DNA of 64,000 nucleotides from positions 42,155,635-42,219,634 of the forward strand of contig JAJKFL010000005.1 in the NCBI GenBank assembly GCA_021186555.1. Reading direction: 5' to 3'. Position numbers and translations under genes: made by a program. Below are positions 31,651-42,858 of this stretch, one piece after another; positions within the stretch are counted from its first letter, which is position 1, and every line of letters begins with the position of its first letter. The notes beneath the pieces are model-generated. The model searched no databases and was not told the DNA's origin. It saw only the letters and a program-made list of their open reading frames with translations. The DNA comes from Reticulitermes speratus (Eukaryota; Arthropoda; Insecta; Blattodea; Rhinotermitidae).

Positions 31651-32873
31651 TGGCATTGATAAAATGTTTAAAAATGAGTATTAGTCGCCGAAGGAAAGGG
31701 GAACAGGATCGAAAAAGCAAAACCGATATAATTTTAATGCTATGAAGTCAGGGAACTTCCGGACCATTGGATGAGGTGTGCTGAAAACCAGGACGATTAA
31801 GTGTATGAGTAAGAGGTGTTTGAACTTCTGTATTTTTTTTTTGTCAAAAAACCCATTTTTTTTATTTCGTATTTTTTGGAGGTGGGCCTACCCATGAATG
31901 TAAAAAGAAATATTTGTGTAATTACCGCTGATAAATGATAACTACTAACGCATGGTGAAAAAGAGATAGGACCGATACATACAAATTTATGGCGGGGAAT
32001 CTGAAACGAGGATACCAGTTGGGAGACGTTGATGTAAAGCGGGAATAATATTAAACTGGATACTTGACAAATATTTATGTGAAGAGAAGTAGGCCTGTTT
32101 TGTGGAAACACGTCTGGATAGAACGCAAAGACCCGAGTATGTGTATACCGAAGTACGTTTTGTTGTTGTCGGCGACATTAAATCTTCATAAAAGCGCTCA
32201 CTTTGAGTGAAATGGTATAAGGCTGTTAGGGTCGCCGATGAGGTGTATATATTACGCGAACGCGCTGCAATGTTGCATTATACGTACATTGCGTGATGTG
32301 TTTTAAATTTTATATGTAGCGCGTCAAGAAAAGTTAGGGGGTAATTCCGATTTTCATGCATATTGACCCATTAATAAAGTCCACTTTACTTCAAACTGTA
32401 TGTGGACTTTATCGTTCATATCAAACTGTTAATGAGATTTAGTAAATGGACTTACAGTGAGCTTGATACGGTACAAACCGTGCCGTTACGGACTTTGTGG
32501 ACTGCTATATAATGGGGTACACCCCTTGAAATACTGTTTATCCTTCTGTTGCCCTTAGGTCTGTGAAGTGGTGTTTTCTCGTCAGGTCTGTCGTCTGAGA
32601 GTTTGTAATCATTTATACTTGATATGATCGCTCGGCAAGAAGGCATTTGTCGAACATCCGAGTAAATTGTCTTCGCAAGGAAAATTCTATACCAAGTAAG
32701 TTATTCAGATAGTACATTAATTGTTGTGAAACAAGGCACAAAAACACACTTCGCTTGGAAAGTTATTGGCTAGAGTATCATCTCATAAGCATCGTCACTT
32801 GAATGCTCTTCTGAACAAATGTATAGAGCGGATTTTTTAAATTTTATGTTATTCATACCGTGCACATTCTTAC
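31651..32873. other. No recognised gene; small hairpin at 32376-32410
   Basis: ATAAAGTCCAC and GTGGACTTTAT form an 11-bp hairpin near 32376-32410. Nothing else is recognised. Confidence 0.4.
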
Positions 32874-33237
32874 ATTTAATGCATCAGCCAACTTATGCAC
32901 GTAATAAAATACATTCAGCAGTAAGTATACAACTCCTACATGTTTCGGCACCGGGGTGAAATCATCAGGGAATTATTCTGAACAAAGGAGTACAAGGCCA
33001 GTACGCCTAACTAGGTATTGTTTCGCCTTCATTAAAACGATTAAAATATTAAAATTAATTTTATTTTAGTTATTTTAATAAAGGCGACACAGTACCTAGA
33101 TAAGCGTGCTGGCATTTTACTCCTTTGTTCAGAATAACTCCCTGATGATGGCACCCCGGTGCCGAAACATGTAGGAGTTTTATACTCGCTTCTGAATGTA
33201 TTTTATTAAGTGCATAAGTTGATTGATGTATTAAGTA
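32874..33237. mobile_element. Long foldback element with mirrored hammerhead-like cores
   Basis: Arms of ~150 nt are inverted around an AT-rich centre at ~33035-33080. Left landmarks: GCATCAGCCAACTTATGCAC and ACTCCTACATGTTTCGGCAC. Right landmarks: GTGCCGAAACATGTAGGAGT and GTGCATAAGTTGATTGATG. Each arm has the CTGATGA...GAAACATGTA module pointing outward. There is no ORF. No convincing target duplication was found. Confidence 0.7.
33136..33179 (+). ncRNA. Candidate hammerhead ribozyme (right arm)
   Basis: Stem I AACUCC (33136-33141) pairs GGAGUU (33174-33179). CUGAUGA at 33142-33148. One extra U (33149). Stem II GGCACC (33150-33155) / GGUGCC (33158-33163). GAAA 33164-33167. C33168-G33171 plus A-U form a minimal stem III. 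Predicted cleavage after A33173. The extra U after the core A and the two-base loops are deviations. The mirrored left-arm copy (minus strand, 32932-32974) keeps stem I with AAUUCC/GGAGUU, a C-to-U change that retains pairing as a wobble. Confidence 0.5.
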
Positions 33238-33807
33238 ATAGGACGGATGCTTGAGTCTTTTAAAAGTCACTACAAGTGGGTTCTCTTATAACTGGCATGT
33301 CAATTGCTTGTAGTCAGTTCCGTGTGCAGTGGGCCTATAAACGATTCTCTGTGTCTGCAGGGGATTAATGTAGTGTGACAGACAACAGTTCTGGGTTGCA
33401 TCCTTCCCGTTACTTCACTTTCCCTGTAGGTGGCGTAACGTTACTCTGTCAGGGTCATCGACTGGCCAAATGAAAGGATATCAGCGCAGAAAATCAACCA
33501 CATTTGCCGTCAATATTTCTTTTAGATCGAATCTCTCAAAACTGCGTGGGAGAAGTTTACATTTTATAAAACACATTTCACGAGAGTGTTCCGCAATTAT
33601 AAGGCAAAATATCTGGGCCAGGCGCTGTTCTTCAGGTGAAGTAGTAGTCAAAGTGTCAGTATTTCGGGTTGGTGTTGGCGTTCTGCAAATGTCCGACTTG
33701 ATTAAGGACTTCAGAAAAAGGAGAATAGTGGACGGTGCCCCCACCCCCCACTAACACGTGTGTTGGTGTATGTAATGTGTTTAAATGTGTTTTACGTGTG
33801 TGTATAT
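33238..33807. other. No recognised feature
   Basis: Opposed ORFs at 33470-33754 and 33481-33744 are mutual shadows with no recognisable content. Confidence 0.4.
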
Positions 33808-34136
33808 ATGTAACTCAGTAAATTGTCTGCGAGCTGCACTGCTGGGGTTCGATTCCCGGCACGGTAGAAAGCTTGGTATTCGCCAGTACGTCCGGACGGT
33901 ATTGTGGGCACTACCTGTCATATCTATAGAACCAGTAATGCTCGTAAGCGAAATTTAGCGGCCATTTCTCACCCAAGTCTCCTGACTGCCTGCCAGATGG
34001 CTCTGGCGGTCACATCAGGATTGAGTTGAAAAGCGCGGCCAGTGGGCTGGTCACCAACTAACTGCCACAAATGCGCAAGACCAAGTAACCTCGGAAAGAG
34101 GAGGCCCAAGCCCATACAGGGCTGTCGAGCCATGGT
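33808..34136 (+). mobile_element. SINE-5 copy
   Basis: A box-B-like GGGGTTCGATTCCCGG at 33844-33859 is preceded by a weak box A region. The body runs ~270 bp to AGGGCTGTCGAGCCATGG and a (TTA)n tail. The last ~40 bp (GAGGAGGCCCAAGCCC...GGGCTGTCGAGCCATGG) match the 3' end of SINE-2, while the head and body differ. Single copy in the window. Confidence 0.65.
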
Positions 34137-34182
34137 TATTATTATTATTATTATTATTTATTATTATTATTATTATTATTAT
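34137..34182. repeat. (TTA)n microsatellite
   Basis: Forms the 3' tail of SINE-5. Confidence 0.95.
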
Positions 34183-34925
34183 ACCTGTCATTATCTCCAT
34201 GCAGTAATCAAGTTAAAAGTGCTTAGACAGGACCTTACATCCGCTGCCGATGAATTACAGACAGCAGGCACAGTGGAAACTTTATAATAAAAATTTTTGT
34301 TCTTGTTGTGTTCCTTTTAAGGTCAGTTCCCCCCATCTAAATTTTGTTGTAGCTTCAGTTTAGTCCCCTCCCTTCCTCCCCTGGTCACTTATGGGTGGTC
34401 GTACCGTCTTATCTGCTCCTCTTGGTTCAGTCATCCCAACATTTGGCGAGGAATGAAGACAGTACTAAATTCATGATATTTTAATTTATGAAACGTGATA
34501 ATGCTGCGCTAGTGAAGGCATCAGGCAGACGTGAAATGTATTCAGTCGTGAATACTGAATCAACGATATTTTACTGTGTTGAATCTGCCTTTTTCGTCCC
34601 AGTAATTTACGAGTAGAGAAGGCCACTGAAAGTTAAAAAAAAAAGAGTCAAGTTTGCCCTGATGTGGACCGTCCTTCCATACACGTTTCATTAATGGTAA
34701 TGCGCCTGTTGGGTGATTGATCTTGGACTTCGAAATGCCAGTGACACAGACTACCCTCTGCACTTTGAACTGTTCTTGCCCACTGGTATTACAGCCGTCC
34801 GGTTCGCTTGCTAGGGCCTTATGTAAATGTTGCAGAACCTTTGTATTAACGTCAGTAAAGTCAGTTAGCTTTTTGACAGCGGATCGACACCTGCATGTAC
34901 TCGTAGACTGCAGTTTATTTGCGTG
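34183..34925. other. No recognised feature
   Basis: Nothing recognisable on either strand. Confidence 0.4.
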
Positions 34926-35213
34926 GTACAGAGAGTGGATATTAATATGGGCTTTGACTGGGCTACGGGTTGGACGGTCCCGGTTTCGAATCCTGGTGGC
35001 GGAAACATATTTTTTTTTCTGTTCCCCAAAATGTCAGACCGGCTCTGGGGCCCACCCACTCTCCTAGTCCGTGGGTATCAGGTACTTTCGCGGGGTAAAG
35101 CAGCCGGAGCGTGAAGTTAACCACTCAGCTCTATCCAGTGCAGAGGTTGAGAATGAGCGGAGCTATACCTTTAATATGTTTTCATGGCGTCGAGAGGGAA
35201 ATCTTCACCTTTG
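34926..35213 (+). mobile_element. SINE-1 copy, old
   Basis: GGGCTACGGGTTGGACGGTC, GGTTTCGAATCCTGG, GGGGCCCACCCACTCTCC and TGGCGTCGAGAGGGAAATC follow SINE-1 order. Box A is degraded and a T run interrupts the body near 35010. Confidence 0.75.
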
Positions 35214-35889
35214 TATTTATTAGAATGTAAGGATACCGAGAGCAGTAATTATCGTCGCAGATACACAGAAAACTGTGATAATTAGCCAAAAGTGGTTAGG
35301 AGTCGGCGTTTGTTCTAGAGCTTCCGGATTCAAATTTCGGCCCATCTGCTGTTTGTCCTTAATTGAATCCTTTCACGTTTCTTCCTCCATTCAGACACTA
35401 TGCTAATACTGGGCCACTACCACTTCTTCACATATCATTTTGTATTTAGTATTCACAGATCAAGAACCTGTGACGGCTCTAATTATGTTACACAAATCTG
35501 TCAGTAGTCAATGCGGCTGAAGACTGTCTTCGCCTTATGTAATGATTTATTACTGTGTGGATTTCATTGGGACTTTCGTTTTGGAACAGGCGTTTTGCCT
35601 TTTGCATTACGAGTATAAACCAGTTCTGATTGCATTTACATTTCATAATTAAAACATGCTTTGAAGCTAATATGCAGCTCTTAAGAAGTGGCACCCATAT
35701 TATGTTAGTGGCATGTAATATAAATTTAATTCCAGATCGGCTGATTATTGATGACGTAGTGATGCTGTAAGAACTGAAATTGTGTAACGTTAAATGCGAT
35801 GTAAAGATGATGACTGGTCAGTTGAAAAGCCTCATGAGTGAAGCTGTCGTTTTCTTTTTATAAGATTATACGTGTATTCAGTGTTAATA
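35214..35889. other. No recognised gene; possible degenerate tRNA-like patch at 35292-35340
   Basis: GTGGTTAGGAGTCGG...CCGGATTCAAATTTCGG has the spacing of box A/box B but no recognisable body. Confidence 0.3.
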
Positions 35890-36435
35890 ACTGTAGATGA
35901 TTTGTACACGTGAAATTAAATCGAGGATTGCCATGGCAAAAGCAGCGTTCAACAAAGAGAAGACTCTTTTCACCAAGAAATTGGACTTAAATTTAAGGAA
36001 GAAACTAGTGAAATGGTACATTTGGAGCATAGCTTTGTATGGTGCTGAAACTTCGACACTTAGGAAAGTAGATCAGAAATGCCGTAGAAGTTTTGAAGTG
36101 TGTTGCTGGTGAAAGATGAATATCAGTTGGGACTGATGGTGTGTATAATTATTAACAAAGAGTCAAGGAGGAAAGGAACATCCTACGTACAATACAAAGA
36201 ATGAAGACCAACTGGATTGGTTATAACTTGTGTAGGAACTTCCTTCTAAAACATGTTATTGAAAGAAAGATAGAAGTGATGGGAAGACGAGGAACAAGAC
36301 GTAAGCAGCTACTGGATGACCTTAAGGAAACGTGAAGGTACTGGAAATTGAAAGAGGAAGCACTAGATCACACGCTGTGGAGAACTCGCTTTGGAAGAGG
36401 CTACGGACTTGTCGTAAGACAGACTACGGAGTGAT
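35890..36435 (+). pseudogene. RTE-like retrotransposon 3' fragment, broken
   Basis: Translation starts EIKSRIAMAKAAFNKEKTLF and YIWSIALYGAETSTLRKVDQ, matching the intact copy at 49944-50582, then hits stops near 36110 and changes frame before LLDDL and the final FGRGYG segment. The 5' break falls ~30 codons into the other copy. The 3' end GTAAGACAGACTACGGAGTG corresponds to the other copies' ends. Non-functional. Confidence 0.85.
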
Positions 36436-37049
36436 GTAAAACACGACATCAGGTAGTCTTCCAAGTCTTTTCTTCCCTTCTGGATTGGCAGTTAAAATTT
36501 TGTCTGCTGTTTGCAGCTTTCCGTCGCAATTGTATTTGGTGTAGAGTACGAATTGTGAATTTCTTCAGTGCGAAATTTCTCCGATTCCTCTGTTAATTTG
36601 CGCAGGCGGGCCACAGAGAAAGGTACACGAGGCGTATGGTGTTAAGTCCGAAGCATTCATGTATCCTTACCGTAACCAGCAAAACTGAACACCAAAATAA
36701 ACGCAGCATAATTTCACGTTATCAGTGTGAAAGGTGGGTCTGCTTTCGCTCCGCGGTAGAGTTAAAATCTGGCTCCACTTTTGAAACGCCAATTCGCATC
36801 TGTGCTTCTTATTGAATGAAAATTCGATTCTTTTAAATTTTAGTGAAAGGGTCTGCTCAGACATGTTTGTCCTACGCAATACGCTTACCAAATTTCTTAC
36901 TAATGTGGCAACTCTACTGACATACTGGTGAAGTATAAAAGGCTTAAATCCTCTGAAACACTGTGCACCAAACATTGCTTGTAGATTGCTGTTCGTAGTT
37001 CATGGTTTGACTTTTAGAAACCTTTCATTTCGTTATCGCTATGTGTAAG
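36436..37049. other. No recognised feature
   Basis: Nothing recognisable on either strand. Confidence 0.4.
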
Positions 37050-37215
37050 GGTAGGCCGTGCCATGGCTCAGGCGGTTAGTCGCCGGCCTCTCACCGCAGT
37101 GGGTTCTATCCCGAGTCGATCCATGTGGGATTTGTGTTGGACAAAGTGGCACTTGGACAGGTTTTTCTCCGAGTACTTCGGTTTTCCCCAGTCGATTTCA
37201 TTCCACCGGTGCTCC
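37050..37215 (+). mobile_element. SINE-3 copy
   Basis: tRNA-like head GGCCGTGCCATGGCTCAGGC with GGTTCTATCCCGAG as a degenerate box B. The body GGACAAAGTGGCACTTGGAC and TTTTTCTCCGAGTACTTCGG matches 26085-26277. A short CAT repeat follows at 37242-37260. Confidence 0.75.
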
Positions 37216-39309
37216 ATTAAAATGAAAAAGCAGGAGAAACATCATCATCATCATCCTCATAGGGTTGCACAATAAGCCTTCAAGGCTGCAGTGCGTCTGT
37301 AGCATCTGCTGCGGGGCCCTTCAATAAAAAAAAAGGGTACAGGAAGCGTGGTTCAATTGTATTTGCGTAAGTGCAGCTTTATGAGACATACCCGCGTCTG
37401 GGTTTGGTCTTTGAACTCTGCAGTGTTATTCCAGCAAGAAGTCACGTTTGGCGCATTATATGGAGTTTTATGACTTACTGTTTCACAGCTTGGCTACACC
37501 TCTCACTAGTTTTGTTGCTGAATGAAGACTTCCTGCAGATAAGGTCAGTGTGAACCTTGCGCTCCTGTCAGTGATGTCGGTCGTTGCTGTATTTGTTGTG
37601 TAGTGTAACGAGGTGGTTATGAATTAACATTTTTGAGGGATTGTCAATTTAACGGGTCAGATCCGGCTACATGGGTTATATAGCGTCGCTTGGGCAATAG
37701 TAAGGATGTAAGAGAAGCCAGGCAGTCGAGGTCTTGTGTGTGGTATTGCTCCGAGCGGAAACTGCGAGAGGGTCAGTTGAGATGGCCTGGCTAAAGAGTG
37801 TTAACTAAGAACGGAGACTAGCCAACTGAAAGACAAAATGACAACATGGTTCAGGGTCACGTATAACAGTAGATTCAACCAAACGATTTGTTACTGTTCT
37901 TAGGCTGAAACCTGTTCCGATTTTATAGCCATCGTTTTAATGGCCCTCTTACGTCTTTATAGGCATATGCTTTGGTTTCATATCGAACATAAAGTTTTGG
38001 GAGTCGCCTGCACATTCTGTTATAATATTTCTGGCACAGTTACGTGTTACAGGACTTGGTGATTTTACGGTGTGGGTTTGAATATTTTATCAGTTTCGTT
38101 TTTAAACTGAATATTGCCCGACTTGCGTCAGAACACGATCATGATCATTGAGATAGCTGTCAGGTGTATCGAATTTAGACCATCATTGTCTAATGCGAAG
38201 ACACTGAAAGTTTTTAATTTCTGTGCTTGTAAGAGTAAAGGTACTTGAGCTGGCATAACCCATCAAGTTGTGCTAAGTGTATGTTTATTTATGCCATAAT
38301 TGCCTCCCACCACAAATAAGATCGCTTTCCTTGCATGAGAACATTTTTATTGCAGATTCACAACTGAAACGAAACGCGTTTCTGGAATGTTGATGCCGTG
38401 TTGTATTAAAGGTAATTACGTGATATCTGAGGGTCGGAGCCAGACGTGAAATCTGTCGCGATGTCTGCAGGCGTCGTCGTTGCGCGGAAGGACTTTCTTT
38501 CCGTCATTATCGACTAGGAAATCAGGAAAGTGGCGTACGAATTGGTAATAATTACTTGTGCATCCGAGAGGGAACTGCAGAAACAACGGCGTATGTCACG
38601 CAGACAAGTGTTTATACGGCGCCTAATACGTTCTATAGAAACTAGTTTTCTGATCTAGTCCACACAATTTATGGGGCTTAGAAGAAATTTTCAACTGTAA
38701 CTGCTTGGGAGGAGAAATAGAGGGATAGAGAGAGAGAAAAAGAGAGAGAGATTAAAAAGCTGACCACCTATCCAAACAAACAAACAAACACATGACGATG
38801 CATAAGCAAACCAGTAAAAAAAAGGTATACATACTGATATGGAAATAATCGCCCGAGGTTGCGTAGGTACACAGTGGGAAACAGTTTCTTTGACAATGTC
38901 CGTTCAAAAAGGGCGAGCCTAGTCCCCATAGAAAAATAGCTCCGAATATGGGGCTGTCACGTGTAAGAAGGAGCAATTTCAAAAGTTTGTGTTTAAGAGG
39001 TTCTAATGTCTGTCCGTGTCGGTGCAGTAGGCTATAACCTTTGGTATAAATCAAGCTAAAATCGAAGTTCATCAATGTTCTCTCACAACACTGATATCTG
39101 GCACATGCAAACACACACACGCACACACACATGTGTATATACACGCGAGTGTATAGTGCGTTTAACTAATATGTACACCTTTCCTTTGCCTGGTTTTTGA
39201 CGTGGTGAATATTTGACGAAGCACAAGACAAGGAAATTTAATTTCTGCCTCGGTAGACTGTAGTTTCGTTAATATTTTGCGACAGTATGTATCTGCTTAA
39301 GGCACGAGA
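37216..39309. other. No recognised gene; GA tract at 38725-38750 and CA tract at 39105-39131
   Basis: Two short microsatellites are the only features I can support. A 130-codon minus ORF at 38752-39144 runs through the CA tract and is composition-driven. Confidence 0.45.
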
Positions 39310-39573
39310 TGGTGCAGTTGATCGGGTCACTGCGCTAGAAGTCGGAAGGTCGCGGGCTTGATTCTTGATAGTGTATTTGGAATTCTTCATTGTGTTAATC
39401 CTTCCGGCTGCACTATGGCCCCTGGGGTCGACTCAGCCTCTTAACAGAAATGAGTACCAGGAATATATCCTGGGGGGTAAAGGCGGCCGGTGCCTAGGGC
39501 TGACAACTTTACCACCTTCATGAGCCTCAACCTCCTTGAACCCTCAGGGCCTGTACAGGGATTGCTTTACCTC
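39310..39573 (+). mobile_element. SINE-4 copy
   Basis: tRNA-like head GGTGCAGTTGATCGGGTCAC with a decayed box B (GGGCTTGATTCTTG), then a body (GGAATTCTTCATTG, GCACTATGGCCC, AAATGAGTACCAGGA, AAAGGCGGCCGGTGC) shared with 51549-51831. It ends GGGATTGCTTTACC. Confidence 0.82.
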
Positions 39574-40552
39574 TATGTATATCTGCTTAAAGTAAGTGAA
39601 TATGAAATGCCATTGAAGTCTAAAGAATTGGACATAAGTCATGTACTCCTAGTGAGTACATGAGATGTTTCTGTGACAGCTGTCTGTCATGCATTTCCTG
39701 ACGCGTTTAGCGTGTAATTGAATTTCTTTGACAGAGGTGTAACACACCAGGTGTCTTATCGTCTGTTCTATTACCTGAAGTTCTCTTGCTAATCCCTAGC
39801 TTGAGAACACTGATCATGTACTTTGTAATAGCTGTGTCATAAATTATCGTATATACATTATGAAATCTCTGATAACAAATGTGGGGCTGCAGGCATTTAT
39901 TAGCCATGCAGATGCTGTTCTAGATAGAAAGGTTGCAAACATAAATACAAGGTGAAGTGTATAGTGTGACCCAGAAATAAACACAGACGTATAAAATGTA
40001 TTATGAAAGCGTGCTGCGAACGAAATGCGAATTGGCTGAAACGTTTAAACGTTCACTGTTCTTGCGTGACAACCGGAGTCGCTAGCTACTGTTGGTTCCC
40101 ACACGTAAAGTATGAGACACTCACTGTAAGGAGGGAAGCTTAACGACCTGGAAGGAACCATCTGCACTGTCGTGAATTTCCGTTCCTGTTTTAGGCATTT
40201 ACTTAAAAATCCATAATCGTGTCAATATACACTGTTATGGACAAAAATATTTAACATAACGCATACAAGAAAATTACGCTACATATAAAACCCACCATAC
40301 TGCCAACCAAGGTCGCGTCAAACATAGCAAGTTGCGTGGTTTACGCCTGTCACATGTTGACGTATTAACATATAGAAATCTCTTTAGTCCTTAAGAATGT
40401 ACAATTTTTTTTGGGTTGTAATGAAATTTTAACTCCTATTTTATGTGTTTATTTTTCCTTTATTGAGAATAATAGCGAATTTATGTATTTTGTTACTAAA
40501 TGTGAAGGAGAGGCCTCTTCCATGGCATACTTTTCCGACTACGTCCTTGCGT
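39574..40552. other. No recognised feature
   Basis: Nothing recognisable on either strand. Confidence 0.4.
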
Positions 40553-40610
40553 TTCATGATGGCCGAATAAAACAGCCGAAACATGTAGTAGAAAAGTAAA
40601 TAAACAAACG
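40553..40610 (+). mobile_element. Penelope-like core relic
   Basis: CATGATGGCC...CAGCCGAAACATGTAGTAG keeps the hairpin plus GAAACAUGUA half of the module. The first half has lost CUGA. Confidence 0.35.
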
Positions 40611-40754
40611 TACAGTGTTCAAGTGTTGTGTTTGTCTGGGCAACAGATCGATGCTGTGTTACGAACTTAACCCAAAGTCTGGCCACATCATGATCTATCT
40701 AGACAAAGCCCAGAATTTTTAAGTTAGTCATCCCGTTGTGTTACTTATAAGATT
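40611..40754. other. No recognised feature
   Basis: Short unclassified interval. Confidence 0.3.
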
Positions 40755-41110
40755 AAAGAATATAGCACCGTTAACACAAGTAAGATGTGTAAAGTATTTA
40801 TTGTTACTACATGTTTCGAAATTATTTAAAAACAGATAAAAGACATGTATACAATTGCGTTCTAGTTATTAATTGAGGTCTCAATATTACAGTGTATTAA
40901 GATACATGTTGCTATGTCTAATATGTCCAAATATCTATCCCTCTAATAATTCAGATCTCAGTTAATAACTAGAACGCAATTGTGTAGATCCCTTTTATGT
41001 GTTTTAAACAAATTTTAGCCTGAAGACGACCCATTGTGGTCGAAACATGTTGCAACAATAAGTACTATACACGTAGACATTTTAGCTGTGTTGACGGCTT
41101 TTTTATTATT
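40755..41110. mobile_element. Foldback element with hammerhead-like core
   Basis: Outer arms TAACACAAGTAAGATGTGTA...ACTACATGTTTCGA and CGAAACATGTTGCAAC...GCTGTGTTGACGG, plus inner arms ACAATTGCGTTCTAGTTATT / AATAACTAGAACGCAATTGT (perfect over 20 bp), fold around ~40930. The right arm reads CUGAAGA (41020-41026), hairpin GACC/GGUC, GAAAC, AUGUU. The U in place of A at the last base would weaken the cleavage site. There is no ORF. Confidence 0.65.
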
Positions 41111-41154
41111 TTATCTTAAAGCCCAGAATGTATATGAACTGCGTGCAAAGTGTA

Positions 41155-41485
41155 CAGTGATACCTCGGCTAACGAAGATAATTCGTTCCGGAATCACATT
41201 CGTTAGCCGAAACGTGAGCAACTTTCTGCTTCCCTTGGGTTTGTCGCTTACTTTTTTTGGTTGGTGGGTCTCCCCTATGTGATGTGGTCAGCTCATTTCT
41301 TTGTCACACACATACAGACGGAAAAGATAAGCTCCTGGAATGGCCCGACCGTTCATGTTTGCTGCTTTATGTTAGCGCGAGCATCCACTAAAACATTCGT
41401 TAGCCGAGTCCGAAAAACAGCGAAAAAAATCTTCGTTAGCCGAAAAATTCGTTAGCAGGGTCACTCGTTAGCCGAGGTATCACTG
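41155..41485. mobile_element. MITE with perfect 21-bp inverted ends
   Basis: The ends are exact inverted repeats of 21 bp (left starts CAGTGATACCTCGGCTAACG, right ends CGTTAGCCGAGGTATCACTG), flanked by TA at 41153-41154 and 41486-41487. Sub-terminal TTCGTTAGCCGAAA motifs repeat in both halves. CAGTG.TACCTCGG ends with TA duplication are typical of pogo/Tigger-type elements. 331 bp, no transposase. Confidence 0.9.
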
Positions 41486-41487
41486 TA

Positions 41488-41599
41488 TTTAGTTACAAAG
41501 ACCGCAGTCTTCCCTGTCTTAATTTCTAGATACTAATATAGATGTAGGCTTATAAAATTATTTTAACTAACTAACTCCATGGACCAGAGTCCTTCTTGG
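41488..41599. other. No recognised feature
   Basis: Short unclassified interval. Confidence 0.3.
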
Positions 41600-41760
41600 G
41601 AAGCTAACAGGTCCTCAGCTAGTCAAGAAATTCCTTGCATTTTATGGAACCCGAAGGTTCATTACCACCTTCACAAGAGCCCGCCACCTGTCCCTATCCT
41701 GAGCCATATCAATCCAGTCCATGCCCCCCCTCCATCCCACTTCTTGAAGATCCATGAAAG
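41600..41760 (-). pseudogene. Non-LTR reverse transcriptase C-terminal tail
   Basis: The minus frame reads [20 protein letters not shown], then MNLRVP and a stop. It is the best conserved example of the D-W-I-x-x-A-Q-D-R-D-x-W-R-A-L-V end in the window. The upstream RT is absent. Confidence 0.8.
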
Positions 41761-41839
41761 AATTAAATATCTGAAATTAATTACGAACCCTTTCTAGAGG
41801 CATGGCATCTGTAATCAAATAATTAAGCCGTAGGCTTGC
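41761..41839. other. No recognised feature
   Basis: Short unclassified interval. Confidence 0.3.
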
Positions 41840-41985
41840 GAGATTTCAGGCCTCCGTTGCGGTTTAGTTGAGGTCTTCATTCTACTGGGATGTTAACACG
41901 ACGTAGGTGGGTAGCTGGTTACCGACGTTTCGGGACACCTGTCGGTCCCATCTTCAAGGGTCAAGCAGTCCCTAGCCACATGCCT
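41840..41985 (-). mobile_element. Penelope-like terminal fragment (reverse)
   Basis: In reverse: GCTTGACCCTTGAAGATGGG, ACCGACAGGTGTCCCGAAAC, GTCGGTAACC, then ATCCCAG and CCTGAAATC tail. The GGGACC/GUCCC hairpin, GAAAC and GUC are all intact. The core reads CUUGAAGA (one base longer than the hammerhead consensus), as at 12997-13004. Confidence 0.55.
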
Positions 41986-42734
41986 ACCACGTTGAAGTAC
42001 CGTCCGACATAAACTCTGTCACACATTCTCTGCTTCATCCCTTGATGGGTTTGTTCCCGGTTTCCATAGTATCAAGTATCCGTCTTCCAAACCAGGATAT
42101 TCCGTAATGAACCTAATTTCCTTTTCTTTGTATCTCCCCGTCCTCCTCACGTCACACAAAACTTAATGCGCGTCGAATTGCAGCTTTCTCCTTATATAAT
42201 ATTCTAAATTTCCTGTCATTATGTTCATACACTTTCCTGAACCAAGCTTCATTATCATTCCGTATGAATTTAATTGCAGAGGCCGTCGTGTGTCGTTTTA
42301 AATCATTCGCGCACGATTTACGGAAAGCGTTGTACTGTCCAAGTTAATACTAAGTTTCACAATGGTTGTGTATTAATGTGCTGTCGCTTGTGGCCCTTAG
42401 CTGGAAGTGCCTGCCCCCAGGGGGGCTGAAGTTTGCTTATCAGCAGTCTGTTTCAGGCGACTAAAACGCACGCAATTTCACAGATGCTTCGTTTACGGTT
42501 TGAAGATTAGGAGCACAGAAACAGAGGGGTGCTTAGGTGCTTGTTATTCTTGTGACTAGAAACTGCTTTGATTTTATTCTGAGACTGATTTAAAAACGCC
42601 AAAACGTAGAAACGACCACCACATGGTTGTCGTGTTGATTGAGTAATTTATGTTTCGAAAACATGAAACAGCTATACTGCGGTGTTGCTTGGTCTTGTTT
42701 GGTGTTGCGTTACATGCGAAGGAGAAAGGGACAG
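41986..42734. other. No recognised feature
   Basis: Reverse-strand patches near 42100-42290 are mildly codon-like (short frames with charged residues) but I recognise no family. Confidence 0.35.
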
Positions 42735-42767
42735 TACGTATGTATTGTATGTATGTATGTATGTATG
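42735..42767. repeat. (TATG)n microsatellite
   Basis: About seven GTAT units. Confidence 0.95.
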
Positions 42768-42858
42768 TCTGGCGGCTTGATTTAGTAGTCGTAGATCATA
42801 CTTTTATGTCAGTGGTTGCTGATATTCAGTTTCAGTTTTATTAAGATTTCTTAAACTT

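Noticed and set aside
33844-33859. Possible genuine tRNA gene (box B GGTTCGATTCC)
   Set aside because: No acceptor stem or anticodon arm can be folded around it. The sequence continues as a SINE. The same holds for the other box A/box B pairs in the window.
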